A DNA stretch of 64,000 nucleotides from Gyromitra esculenta (lineage: Eukaryota > Ascomycota > Pezizomycetes > Pezizales > Discinaceae): the NCBI GenBank assembly GCA_038503075.1, contig JBCAML010000018.1, forward strand, positions 310,001-374,000, given 5' to 3'. Both the position numbers and the translations under genes were made by a program. Positions 12,412-23,474 of the stretch are shown piece after piece (within the stretch, counting starts at the first letter, position 1; each line of letters opens with the position of its first letter). The notes under the pieces were generated by a model. The model made no database searches. It was not told the origin of the DNA and saw nothing but the letters and a program-made list of their open reading frames with translations.

Positions 12412-12876
12412 ATGCTTTTCAACATCCTCACCAGCTTCATCGCCCTCGGCGCACTCGTTGGCCAAACTATGGCACTCCCCGGGACATCCCCCAACGTCGC
12501 TGCCCGCGCCCTCGGCATCAACTGCAGAGGCAGCTCCGAGTGTGGCACCCACGGCAGCGGAAACATGGGGAAGATTCAAGGCTACGTCAACAACATCCAG
12601 GAAAGCCGCCTGTACAGCAACGGCGTCCACATCGCGTGTGTCAACACCGGTCAAGGCCACGGCATCTGTGCTTTCCTCCAAAACTGCGACCATCAGGTTT
12701 CCGGCGGCGTCATCAAAGAGCTTGTTAAAGGCTTGGTCAATCACAATTGCGGAAACTGCGGTTCGAACCCGGTCTATAACTACGGTGGTAGTCCGAGCAA
12801 TGATCCACAGTGGGGCATCTTGACGGTTAACTATGTCGCCAACACCGATAACCCGTGCAGTGGTCTTTGCGGTTAA
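12412..12876 (+). CDS. KP4 killer-toxin-family secreted protein
   Basis: An intronless gene encoding 154 residues. A signal peptide occupies about residues 1-21, followed by a short pro-like segment. The mature part begins with LGINCRGSSEC near residue 35. It has nine cysteines, an N-terminal C-x5-C pair, a central C-x(n)-C-x4-C cluster, an NCGNCGS motif and a C-terminal C-x3-C (PCSGLC). This is the pattern of the KP4 family (Ustilago killer toxin KP4 and its many ascomycete homologues). KP4 is known to block calcium channels of sensitive fungi and can affect plant roots; ascomycete members are mostly uncharacterised. The chain is somewhat longer than viral KP4 (about 105 residues mature). 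No break is seen. Family assignment is strong; activity is inferred. Confidence 0.88.
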   Translation: MLFNILTSFIALGALVGQTMALPGTSPNVAARALGINCRGSSECGTHGSGNMGKIQGYVNNIQESRLYSNGVHIACVNTGQGHGICAFLQNCDHQVSGGVIKELVKGLVNHNCGNCGSNPVYNYGGSPSNDPQWGILTVNYVANTDNPCSGLCG

Positions 12877-13792
12877 AGTGGAGATTTGGTGGTTATGGCA
12901 TTTGGATGGGAATAGAAGTATAGGCTTAGACTATATCTTTCATTTGTTTGAATATTTATTATGCTGCTGTTGATCTGTAACCTTTACCGCTTTGTGTTTT
13001 AGCTCTTAAGCTTATATTAGGAAATGAAAACGTATTAACCTGCGAATTTGGCTCAATTTTCAACCTAAAATAGCGAGTAAATAAAAGTAGCTAAGAATCT
13101 GAAGGAAGGCATATGCTATCATTAAATGGGGTGATCGAAAGAGGTCAGCATAAGGCTACATGACTAGAGCAATGGCTTTGCGTAGCTTGAATATTTAACC
13201 TTTCTCGTATGCGGTCCAGCTTTCCCCACCTCCTGTACACAGCCTGAACATAAGAAGAAACAAGGAAAAACACAACCTATATATAAGACGAGAGAAAAAT
13301 CTAAGCTTCGTTCAAACGAGAAAAATACATATAAGTTAGCTGTGCCTAATTAAAAATGAAATAAGCAGTAGTGTGTGGGGTACGGTTTGACGACGATTTG
13401 GACACGAAGGGTAATAAAATAGAAAGAGAAGTTGAGCTTTGTACTTCTTCAAGAATTCTGCGCTATCAATGGAAATAGGTGCATAGCTATAGTGCGCGTT
13501 GTCTTAAATGCTGGCCAATCAAATTTGGATGTAGAGTGCTTCTGCCTTGGCTGAATCCTTGTAAAGTCGGGCTACGTTTGTATCAAATTAATACCCCTTT
13601 GAGATTTCTACCATCGATGCATATCATTGAAACAGTAATTTATTTGGAAAGTGAATGCATTGAACAGTAAATCAATGCAAATTAAAACGTATTGGAAGGA
13701 AAACAAAAAGACATTAAATGCGTCGACGTCTACTAGTAGCTCTTGGCTGCCAGTGGTTCTGAGAAACAAAAAGGGGCATTTCTTCAGAGTTG
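12877..13792. other. Intergenic stretch between the KP4-like gene and Myb/SANT copy A
   Basis: AT-rich; no coding region supported. It contains a possible polyadenylation region of the KP4-like gene just after 12,930. I found no counterpart here of the downstream repeat array that flanks copy B. Confidence 0.5.
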
Positions 13793-14428
13793 TCAGTTGG
13801 CATATATTTTAGAACAACTAGCACGAACATTGCCACTGACTCCCTCTGCCCGCTCCTCTTCTGATAATTGAAAAAACATAGTTTCCACAACTCCCCATGG
13901 GATCTTCATTACCGTTGCAATAGGTTGCCACATTTTGGCACGAACGCTGTTTATTATTATATGTGTTGTCAACAATCCCTCCTATTTGTTTTTTAAAGAC
14001 CAAGCCCAGAAATTGCTAATTACCTTTTATACCAGAGAAATTGTCTGTTACTAATCACAGCAGCCTTGTCATTACCCAAGCCTGCCCATGGTGTTTTACC
14101 AATTCGTTCAGGTCTACACAGTGTAAACAAATAAGTCCATATCGGGTCAGAAGATCTTATGCTCCTATTATTAGTTATTTTACCAAATCAAAAGCTAATC
14201 ATAAATAGATTGATACCCTTTATATATAGCGCTAAATGTTTCCGCTTCTTCTTTAGTTGGTTCTCTTATCATAAGACACCTCCTCCAATGATGCTGACAA
14301 GCATAAAAACTTCTGCCCCAAACAATAGATACATCATCTGGCCATAATACTGAAGGCATGCTGTTTACGTGATCTGTTAAAATTTTATCTTCTTCACTAG
14401 ACCACCCAGAACCAGGAACTCCCGCCAT
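13793..14428 (-). CDS. Myb/SANT-domain protein, copy A of a local three-exon family
   Basis: Exons 14428-14217, 14164-14024 and 13946-13793 join in frame to 168 residues. Both introns are phase 2; the first (52 bp) has donor GTATCA, a CTAAT-type branch and TAG acceptor. Exon 1 is a single Myb/SANT repeat with W9, W29 and W48, opening GWSSEEDKILTDHV. Exon 2 carries SSDPIW...TPWAGLGND...WYK. Exon 3 carries MWQPIATVMKIPWGVVETMF, itself Myb-like. Copies B and C share this structure with 50-60% identity, and the 5' leaders are also alike, for example ttctgtgctttcatt near 14510 (on the minus strand). The conserved ATG is at 14428; an in-frame extension upstream falls in the conserved leader and is probably not coding. 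A DNA-binding role is inferred from the fold. The reading frame is intact. Confidence 0.78.
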
Positions 14429-14699
14429 ATCTTGAGCTATAGAATAACAATATTTCAACAAAAAATGTGCAGTGTTTGGAAATATGGATATTCTGAAAAA
14501 TAATGAAAGCACAGAACTCTCGAAAAAGGGAATAAAGCTGTTGGGGGTAAATGACCAGAAGATAAGTGCAAACTCCATTTCTTTTATGCGCGATTTCATT
14601 AACTCTACTGGAGACCAGAGCGCATACTGTGGAAAGTGCCAGTGATCGTCACAATTGAATGTAGCCTGAAAGGAGGTACATCGCCCAGAGCCGGGGCTC

Positions 14700-15015
14700 A
14701 CCTGGGCACTGACACAGGGGTAAGTGCCAGGCCCATCCCCATATTTTGTGTGCCAATATGCGTCTCACTGCGTTTATATACGCTGGTGCTTCTACTGCGT
14801 CCATGCTGTAGTGCGCCTATATCTGCCCGCTCTCGGTATATTAGTATGTACAGTACGTCGTCCCCATAGTACGTCGGTACGCTCAACTGCATTTAGTGCA
14901 CCAATGCGCCTAGTACACCCATATATTGCTCTACCTCTCGCTCCAATAGTACGCTCCCCACGCTCATACCTTTTCTCCCTCGTCCGTCATACATCCAGTA
15001 CGCCTGGCACGCACA
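14700..15015 (-). repeat. Inner repeat module upstream of Myb/SANT copy A
   Basis: A degenerate array of gtac-gtc/cgcc-type units. On the minus strand, facing gene A, it contains gcattggtgcactaaatgc followed by agttgagcgtaccgacgtac. The array before copy B (43,600-43,680) has gcatagatgcactgaatgc and agttgggcgtgccgacgtac in the same order. The module is thus shared between the two copies and lies on the 5' side of the gene in both. Confidence 0.65.
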
Positions 15016-15339
15016 GACTTTTGGACATACTGAAGATATTGGGAGTAGAATTTCTCTCGGCAGTGTGGTGGACATAGCATAGCATGGATGGATTCCGGCG
15101 TCTAGAGATATGAATATATAACCCGCCCACACAGGGAAAAATCAATCCAAGCCCAATATGTTCAAACCACAGGACGCACAGGATGTACAGGATGATCTAG
15201 GTGAGTATGAAAAGATCATAGTACGGCTCCGTCACCGCACTCTTTAAAGCCTAATGAATAACTATGAACTTGCCGATTTTTTCGATCAGTGATCTATATA
15301 CACATGAAACTCTGAATATCTACTCTGCTCGGCTTTTCA

Positions 15340-15650
15340 GTATTCTAGTTGACGGTGTATGATGTTTGCTAAGCCCGTCAAACGGGTCATCAAAGAGGCG
15401 CCCAAACAGGCGGTAAATGGCGCACTTAAAGCAGTGGAGCAGGCAGTCAAGTAAACTGTGTATGTGGTTCGCTTGGGATCTATCCTGTAGTTTAACAGGC
15501 GATCGAAGAGGGACCCTATAGGGCTCGTCAGGGACCGATTCCGTAGTCGATTCCACAGCCGAATAGGCAGTCTATTCGGCGGTCTCATGAACACTGGGGC
15601 TCTATGGGGATTGATCCTGCGGTTGAACAGGCGGCATGGAAGGCAAACGA
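15340..15650. repeat. Middle repeat module near Myb/SANT copy A
   Basis: Contains several copies of a unit resembling gatcctgcggttgaacaggc (for example 15,607-15,626 and a variant near 15,484). The same unit occurs in the arrays on both sides of copy B (43,020-43,260 and 45,760-46,070). Unit spacing is irregular, and copies differ mostly by transitions. Confidence 0.55.
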
Positions 15651-15888
15651 CGCAATACTCTATAGCTCTCTGGCAAAACTTACTGACTAAAACAGAAGCA
15701 GAAGGGCACCCAGAAGATTGGGCGAATAAGCTATATAAAAGAAACGCTGGTAGGTGAAGCGACACATATCGAGAGGCTTCGGAAAAACGATCGCCAACTG
15801 AAAAGAAGCTCTAATGCGATACGGTTGAAGTAGTGGATTACAGATCAGCGCCGAATTCACACCGGTATCCAATTCCAAACTAGAGTTG

Positions 15889-16104
15889 TCCCTGGGGATG
15901 TGGCGAAACTGGGGGGTGTGACGAATCTCATCCAAAATCAACGGAACACGAAGAAAAAAAACATGAAAAAGTTGGTAGTGTCTATATATGGAGAGTAAAT
16001 AGAATTCTCCTGATAGCTCGGGAAGGGGAAAACTTTGATTTTATTGATTTTGGTTCTCGGATTTTAGGAAACTCGTCACACCCCCAGTTTCGCATACACC
16101 CGGG
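15889..16104. repeat. Hairpin (MITE-like) element with cgaaactgg arms
   Basis: The left arm (15,891-15,940) includes tggcgaaactggggggtgtg followed by acga. The right arm (16,044-16,104), read on the other strand, gives tgcgaaactgggggtgtgac followed by ga. The spacer is about 100 bp and non-coding. Small size, inverted arms and no reading frame fit a MITE-like non-autonomous element. A related core (gacgaaactgg) forms the arms of another hairpin at 51,532-51,696. Confidence 0.6.
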
Positions 16105-18133
16105 GGTGACTCTAACAAGCATGTCCGATTAAGTACGGGACATCTGTGGCTCAAGAGGCTTGTGTGGAGCGAGCCAAGCACCTCGAGTGGTGTACGAATC
16201 AGGTTTACAATGGGTACATGTACCTATCCGGGAGGTAAATACCACCGTTGCCTGCTCAAGACTTACTAAGTAGAGGTACGGGTGGGAGCTACTATGCAGG
16301 TAATATGAGACCTGCACTAACACCAAACCCTAACCCTGGTATACACTCGCTAATAATCAATAGGGTAGATAAGCTGGCGCTAACAATTATCTATTCACAT
16401 TAGTCAGTTTTCTGTCAGCTAATGTGAGCTTCGAAACTCAATAGTATCCATCCAATCGATTTGAGTGATAAGAAATCCACTTTCGATCGCTAAACTTATA
16501 GAGTCGAGCCTGGGGATACGTCGAAAGGGGGTATGCTAAACAAGGTTTGTTTGTATGGAAGTTTAATCTGGTTGTTGTCACCGACGAATTGTCTTCATAC
16601 AATATACCCCTGTTCGGAATTCCACCTTCTCCAGCGTACCCCCAGGCCCCACTCTACCTAGTACTGATTACCGTATGTTCTCGATCGTACTCGGGTATAC
16701 GCATACAGTCTTATGCCCAATACCATTGGTTTGGACGCCGAGCCTACAAAGTATTTAACCGAAGAATCGTTCAGACTAGGTAGAATAGTCTGTGGTCCGA
16801 AACCGAAACATGACTCCATCTACGCGAGGCCATTCGTGGGAGCTCTAAGCAAAAGAGTTGAGCTGTGTGGAACAGGAACCTCTCGCGAGTCTGACTCGAT
16901 ATAGGACTTGGTGGCTCGGCGTTGTGATGTTCAGTGTTCAAACTTTCAGTTGCAAACTTCATCCCGTCACCGACTTGTTTCATATGGTTCAAATATGTCT
17001 ATTTTTTGTAGTCTTCCGCAAGCTACTTTTTCAATTAGGCAGAGGTGCAAGGTCTTTGCATGCCATACTCTAAAGTATGGTACTCTAGCCCTAAATAGAA
17101 CTCTCGCTTCCCAGGATTCAGGATTCAGGATTCCCTGGTTATGCAAGAACTCACGCAACACCGAACAAGGGTAAGCGGGGTGGCTTGGCGATCGTTATCG
17201 TCGATCAATATCCCACGAACCGCGAGTCCTACTCTTCCTGCAGGACGCTCCGAGCCTATTACAATGCAATAGCACGACACGGCCAAGATCGCAGGATCTA
17301 ATGGATTCCGCTTCGTCAGCCAAGTTTTCGAACCCGTATTTAGTGAACATTGGGAGCTGAGCATTGCAGATGTGGGGTTGATCTGGCGGTCCAATTGACT
17401 TTGGAGTGCATGGTAAATAGTACGCGATCCGTGCTTCTTTTGCCTTTTTGTACTCCTATCTGCCGATTGTATGTAGCGCGAACGGCTCGGCATTGCTGTA
17501 GATGGGCGTGGATGAAGAGCTCCTGCATGCTGTGTTTTCTACCCCCAGAAAATAGTACCGTATGATCTCGCCTATAGCGAACACAACCGACCGGGAGTTG
17601 TTGGCAACTGGTCTAGTTTTTGATAGGCCAAATTGACATTGTCAGGCTAGCTTTTGGCTTCAAGCATGCTATTCGACAATATTGGCTGAAGCACTGACTT
17701 CAAGTTCCCAAGTCTTTTACTAAATCTTCATCAAATCTTTCATTCTGTTGTCGTTGAATTGATAGATTCAAACCCTAATCCTGACATTTATATTCGAATA
17801 TTGATTTGGCCTGGGCTACCCCCGGTCATTCGTGCCTACTATAGGCGAGCTAATACGGTATTTGAGACCTCTATGTACTAGTTGTTTGGGAGGAAAAATC
17901 TTAGTCCTTAAGATCGGAGTCCCTTTCAAAGTAGAGGTTTGTCTTCCATGCCTCTCACGACGTCAAAACCCATATCGTATGCCGGATTGAGAACAAATTA
18001 GTATATCGCGTTAACATCACCGAAGTACAATGCTATGCAGAGCCAGGTTTGATATTGATGCAGACAACTGGATCTGGGGGAACCAATACTCGCGAATATT
18101 TCGGACACATGTTAGGGCCCACAGGACCACACC
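16105..18133. other. Gene-poor stretch
   Basis: No gene supported. Frames up to about 120 codons overlap each other on both strands and show no domain. A fragment at 16,508-16,535 (ctggggatacgtcgaaaggg) resembles the arms of the cgaaactgg hairpins, so repeat fossils are present. Confidence 0.5.
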
Positions 18134-18301
18134 TAGTCGCTCCCGGTCACTCGACGAAGCTGGCCAGCTGACGAACAGGGGTGTGGATTACTGAGGAACT
18201 GAACTTTCCTTGGTGTTTGTTAGTGGCTAAGCACCCAACTTTCGCCTTTACGGACCCTTGTTCATCAACTGGCCAGTTCCGCCGAGTGACCAGGAACGAT
18301 T
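18134..18301. repeat. Hairpin repeat, about 168 bp, arms differing by transitions
   Basis: The left arm (18,134-18,186) has ggtcactcgacgaagctggc then cagctgacgaacagggg. The right arm (18,251-18,301), reverse-complemented, has ggtcactcggcggaactggc then cagttgatgaacaaggg. The differences are C/T or G/A. This is consistent with an inverted repeat degraded by repeat-induced point mutation. Confidence 0.6.
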
Positions 18302-19336
18302 GCAATACCAAGCTAAGATGTGGTTTTATCTCATTTTGGTGGCTAGTTTTAGTGCGAATCAAGGAAGGGAAGACATTTCGTATACCACGTTTCTGATGAG
18401 TTTGTATGCTGGATACAAACCTCTATAATCAGTCGTTTATCCCCTTGAGCTCACTTAGCTAGGGTGGGAAACCCGGGAAGTATTTTATCTCTTCTTAATA
18501 TTTAGCAAAGTACTATCCAATCAAGAAAATTTGTTGCCTTGAATCCTACAGAAGTTTAGGTGGTGGTGTGATGTTAGTGGATGGGCGCGGCCAGAACAAG
18601 GTGATTTTGTCTTGGATTTCAGTACCTCATATATCATTGCTGTGCTGTGCAGCCGTGACAGGGCGAATTCCAGCAGATCATACGACAATTCAAGCAGATT
18701 ATCTTGGTATTGTCGGGGAGGACAAAAATAACCGGAACTCGATGCAGCAACCAATACATCACGATGCGACACGATTTTTCAGCCCCTCTTTGAGCACCTA
18801 TTGAAGCAGAAGACTGGTCCACGAGATATCCATATATTTTGGAGATCTACTCTACTGCTCTACCTTAATTTTATAGCTACATCAGTAGTTGTATAGTTGC
18901 GTCGGGCTACGCCAAATTCCGGTTATTTTTTGACCCCCAACACTAGTACCAATGATCGGCGGGATGCCAAGGAGGACCCCAGCGCGGACTTTGCGAAAAT
19001 CGAATGCAGCAAATGCTCCTATCATAGCAATGCAACGTTCAGCTGAACAGAGCAAGCTTCCCAGAGAATGGAATTACAACCCCTCGAATCATGGGCTGAA
19101 GGGGTGGTGTGTTAGTGGCATGACAGCAAATCCCCGCAGAAAATCCAGATGTCAGAGGAAACCGAGGCGGGTAGATTCATCCTTACCTATACAAGTGGAT
19201 CAGGACAGCCTCAGCTATTCTGCCATACCTGTTTCCTTGAGTAGAAGTTTACGGTAAGACTCAATCCTCTGATTTAGCCCCGTAGCGACCCGCCGGGGGG
19301 GGGAACACGGTGGGTAAGGGTTTGGGCAATAGAGAG
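18302..19336. other. Intergenic stretch
   Basis: No gene supported. The right-hand part (19,260-19,336) is the likely promoter of the beta-trefoil-like gene, with a cataaata element at 19,337-19,344. Confidence 0.45.
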
Positions 19337-19514
19337 CATAAATACAGGTGTCCATCGACCTCATCGCAATCAAAAACCAAACACACTACATCAAACATAA
19401 CATTTCAGATCCTACAACACTCGTCCTATCAAAGGTACAATACCCCGAGCCCCGATAGCGTCTCCCTCGAAAGACTTGTTGGTGGAGGTTCTAATGTGAT
19501 TGAGCGCCTAGATC

Positions 19515-20039
19515 ATGTCTGTCCCGCAAGGCATTGCTATAATCTCCCTCAACCAAGGCAACAATCTCAGCAGCTTCAACGATCACGGAGTTGTTGGCCT
19601 GGGCGCCGATACGCTCTGGAAACTCGAAATCGTGGGAGAACCCAACGACGAGAATACCGAATACGTAATCAAGCTACACAACAACGACGACGATGGCCCA
19701 GAGCGCGCCTTAACGCTGGATCCAGAGACCAACAATATTTTGGTCAGCCCGCTGAGGGGTCCACTTGCCAGGGAGCAGCTATGGACCTTTCCTGAAGCTA
19801 TCATGATGCCGCGGTTCGTTTCCAATTGCTGTTTTTGATGGATAGAAAGATGCTTACTCGCCTTCTGCAGTAATCCACCAATGGTCAATTGTCTCATTCG
19901 GAGCGTTCTAGATGATCGGCGCTGGGCAGGTGTGGGTGGTGACGTACCTCTGCCGAGGATCTATATGAATGTCGCTGGTTTGCTTCGCGACGAGGTGGGT
20001 GACAGGAGATGGACCATCGATTACAAGCAACCCATGTGA
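19515..20039 (+). CDS. Small intracellular beta-trefoil-like protein (lectin- or protease-inhibitor-like)
   Basis: Exons 19515-19813 and 19871-20039 join in frame to 155 residues. The 57-bp intron has donor GTTCGT, a cttactc branch region and acceptor CAG. There is no signal peptide. The chain shows three similar strand-rich thirds, each closing with an aromatic W motif (LWKLE near residue 35, LWTFP near 90, RWTID near 148). That threefold spacing of about 55 residues is the hallmark of a beta-trefoil. Fungal beta-trefoils of this size without a secretion signal include mycocypin-type protease inhibitors and ricin-B-like lectins, which often act in defence against grazers. I cannot choose between them, and the fold itself is inferred from the repeat pattern. 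A cataaata element at 19,337-19,344 may be its core promoter. Confidence 0.6.
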
Positions 20040-21380
20040 GAGTCGATGTTGAGGAACTATATCTACATTAGTTGGGATTGATCTCTACTCTAGCTGCTGT
20101 GAAGGGTTGAAATGGCTATCTGCTTACTATCAACTCTTATATAAAAGGAAAGAAAAAAAATGTTTGGAGATTGTCCTTCTACTGGAAACCGAGAGGGATC
20201 TTTAGTTTTAGCTCAAATGGTTTGCGAAATTATGGACTTGTGTCTAAGCGATTGCAATAGCTTATACTCTTTCGTGCCATGTGGATTATCATGGTGACAC
20301 AGATGAAGTAGGTGAAGAGAATAGATCCCTCATTACTGCTAAAGTCAGTTTGTAGAATTATCCCGTAAAGCATCACTTCGTAGCATTGCACCCTCCGCGA
20401 GCGGTTTACAGCAGCCCTCAAATTCTTATTGACAACATGTTATTTAAAAAGACAAGGAAAACTACAGCAAAGCGCGTGCATATCAGAGCGAAACAGTGCC
20501 GCTTGGCAAATCCCCTCCCCCCAATAAGCTCGAAAATACCAAAAGACCAAAAGAAGAAAAAAACACTATTCTCGAGTAAACAGTTCTTAATATTCGCTGC
20601 TGGACCACCCAATCAAGAAGTGCGCTAGCTATCGCGACTAAGACTGGACTGCCCAATAAGAAACCCTAGTCTTCCGACATGTCTCATACCCGCGACGTGC
20701 ATGCAGCTTGCATTTTCAGCTCAATAATACCTGTCTCTAGCAGATCTTGACTCGATAAGGTGTGTATTTGGCGTGAATATCTAGTTTTTAAGCTTCAAAT
20801 CGCGATGCTGATTACGGCGGTTCGCTGTGTTTGAGTCGGATCACAGCCTATCACCTTCGATCCTGTAAGCTGAACTCTGCTCCTCGTTGCTTCCCTACTG
20901 GAACGGTATCTAACCCGCTGTATGCGGATTCCTCAAATCGCAGAAACCTCGGGGATGACTTTAGTAGAGTAGGTACCTAGGGTAGGCGTGAGGAATACAA
21001 AAACGTCTTTTTGATTGTAAGGGTTTTCGATTTGCTCTCCCTAGCCACATTATCTGGTTTATTGGGCAGCTTATGCCTGCGTTTTCAGCCTGGATTTTCG
21101 GGTTCTTCATGCCTGCCCGCCGCAGAGTAGAACACCGAGACATCTATTCCTGCAGAGTTGATCACTGTGAAGCCCCCCCACCCCACGATGGCTTCCTGTA
21201 GTCCATAAGACGCCTACCACGTATCTGACACAATTGATGGTCTTCTAGCCCGTGGCATTATTCCCCAGATGCTACACCCCTCCCACGTATGTAATATCAA
21301 CTCTATATCAAAGCTGCCAATCCCCTCCCCTCCCTCCTCCCCCTCCCTCCTCCCTCCTCCATCTCCCACCACCACCCACC
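20040..21380. other. Intergenic stretch before the FAD oxidase gene
   Basis: No gene supported. AT-rich at first; the last 80 bp before 21,381 are a strongly C/CT-rich leader typical of fungal 5' untranslated regions. Confidence 0.5.
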
Positions 21381-23474
21381 ATGCAACTCAACTGGCAGTC
21401 CCTCCTACCCTCATTCCTCTCCCTACAACCCTGGACCTGGACCAGCACCAGCACCACCTGCAAAGCGCTCCCGGGCGACCCCGACTGGCCCTCCACCACC
21501 CAATGGTCCGCCCTGAACGCCTCCGTCAACGGGCGTCTCATCCACTACGTCCCCACGGGGGCGGTATGCTCCGCAGCCTCGGGCCACTACGACGCCGCAG
21601 CGTGCGAGACGCTGCTGCCGCAGCACTGGCGCCAGCAGTTCGTCGACCGCGATCCGGGACTGATCCGGTGCTACGAGTACACGAACGGCACGTGCGATCC
21701 CACGCCCGACAAGACGGCGGATTGCACGCAGGGGTACTACCCGGAGTATGTGCTGGATGCGGCGAGCACGGCGGACGTGGGCGCTGCGGTGCGCTTCGCG
21801 AGGGATCGGAATGTGCGGTTGAATGTGAAGAATACTGGACATGTAAGTTGGTCTCTACCCTGCGGTCGGTCGGGGGGGGGGGGAGGGGAGGGGAGAGGGG
21901 AAGGGATGTGTAGGCTGAGGGTGGACGTGTGTGGTAGGACTTTACGGGACGGAGCACAGCGCGCGGGTCGCTGAGTGTGTGGATTGCGAACTGGCGGGGC
22001 ATCGAGTGGACGGAAGAGTTCACGACGTCCTGCGACGAGCGCACGTACAGCGCCGTGACCGTCACCGGCGGCGTCCAGTGGAAGGAAATATACGCGGGTG
22101 CAGCGGCGCACGATAAAGTCTTCACCGGGGGTGCTAGTGGGGTATGTATGGCGGGCCCGAGGGGGGGCGGCGGCCTCCTTTCCTCTCCATCACCGCAAAA
22201 TTGGAGCTGACGGATGGGGGGGTGTAGACCGTTGGAGTCCTCGGCGGGTATCTCCAGGGCGGCGGCCACTCGCCTATCGGGCCGATGTTTGGGATGGCGG
22301 CTGATAACGTCCTGGAGTTCACGGTCGTGCTGCTCACGACCGGCGAAGCGGTCACTGCGAACGCCTGCACAAACCCCGATCTCTTCTGGGCGCTGCGGGG
22401 AGGCGGCGGCGGCACATATGGCATCGTCACGTCGGCCACGCTGAAGACGTATCCAACGGTGCACAATGTCGTCGTGGGCCGGCTCGATATCAATCTTGTC
22501 CCGGGGAAGGATGTCGCTGGGTGGAAAGCTGCCAATGCATATTTCCACAGCCAGCTCGGGACAGCATCGGACGCGGGAGTAGCAGGATACTACTTTACGC
22601 TGTACGACTACACGATGCATTTCGTGCACGTTATGCTGAACCAGACCGTGGCCGATATGGCCGCCGTGATGGGGCCCGTGGTGGAGAAGCTGCGTGGAAT
22701 GGAAGCTGCAAAAGACGCGGGCTTCACAGTCGGATACACCGTCAAGTCTGTGCCATGGAAGCTGTACGCTCTGGCCTACACCAGCGATAAAGAAATGGAT
22801 ATCGGTCCGTCCCCTACTTCCCCCGGGCTTCTACTACATACAGCCATACTAACAAAGCAGTAGGATTCGGCGATCCCACCCACGGCAGCGGTGGCACAGT
22901 CCTCGGCTCCCGCCTAATCACCCGCCGCGCAATGGAGTCCGCTCCAGCAGCATACATGGACGCGCTGATGTACGCCCTCGACGACAAAACGGCTGTTCTC
23001 GGCCACCTCACAGCCGGCGGGCAGGTCGCGCGCAACAAGGATATCCACAGCGCCGTCAACCCGGCCTGGCGCGAAGCACAAGCACATATTGTCCTCTACG
23101 ACGACCTCCCGCTCGGTGTGAGTCGCGAGGAACGGGAGGCTGCACGGGCGCGGATGAGTCTGAAAATTGCAAAGCTGACCAGCTTGACGCCGGGGTCGGC
23201 GGCGTATATGAATGAGGTAGGTTCTTTCCTTTCTTGTGGATGTTGGTCGAGAGTGGGCTGGACTGACTGGCGTGGACGGTAGTGCGATTTGAATCAACCG
23301 GATAAGGAGCAGACGTTCTTTGGGAGGAATTACGCGGCGTTGCATGCGCTGAAGAAGAAGTATGATCCGCACGGGCTGATGTGGTGCAGTAACTGTGTGG
23401 GCTTTAGGGACTGGGAGGAGGTGGATGGGAAGCTGTGTAAAGTTAATACGTGGGGGATATTGCGGGAGTTGTAA
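21381..23474 (+). CDS. FAD-linked oxidoreductase, berberine-bridge/6-hydroxynicotine-oxidase type
   Basis: Five exons (21381-21842, 21938-22141, 22228-22804, 22861-23216, 23283-23474) give 596 residues in frame. The FAD-binding PCMH-type domain starts near residue 118 (YPEYVLDAASTADVGAAVRF). It contains NTGHDFTGRSTARGSLSVW, whose histidine (residue 154, last codon of exon 1) is the usual site of covalent FAD attachment. GGYLQGGGHSPIGPMFG and ALRGGGGGTYGIVTSATLK follow. The C-terminal BBE domain has NYAALHALKKKYDPHGLMWC near residue 549. Such enzymes oxidise alcohols, sugars or amines and reduce O2 to H2O2; the substrate cannot be told. The N-terminus is weakly hydrophobic, with several N-glycosylation sites, so secretion is possible. 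Intron 3 ends in a CAGTAG tandem acceptor, allowing an isoform differing by one residue. Length is close to family norm. Confidence 0.9.

Noticed and set aside
14429..14701. 91-codon in-frame N-terminal extension of Myb/SANT copy A
   Set aside because: It falls in the leader that is conserved as non-coding sequence in copies B and C, whose starts align with 14,428.
21538..22629. 363-codon minus-strand frame
   Set aside because: Antisense shadow of the FAD oxidase exons; R/P/H-rich composition typical of GC-rich complementary frames.
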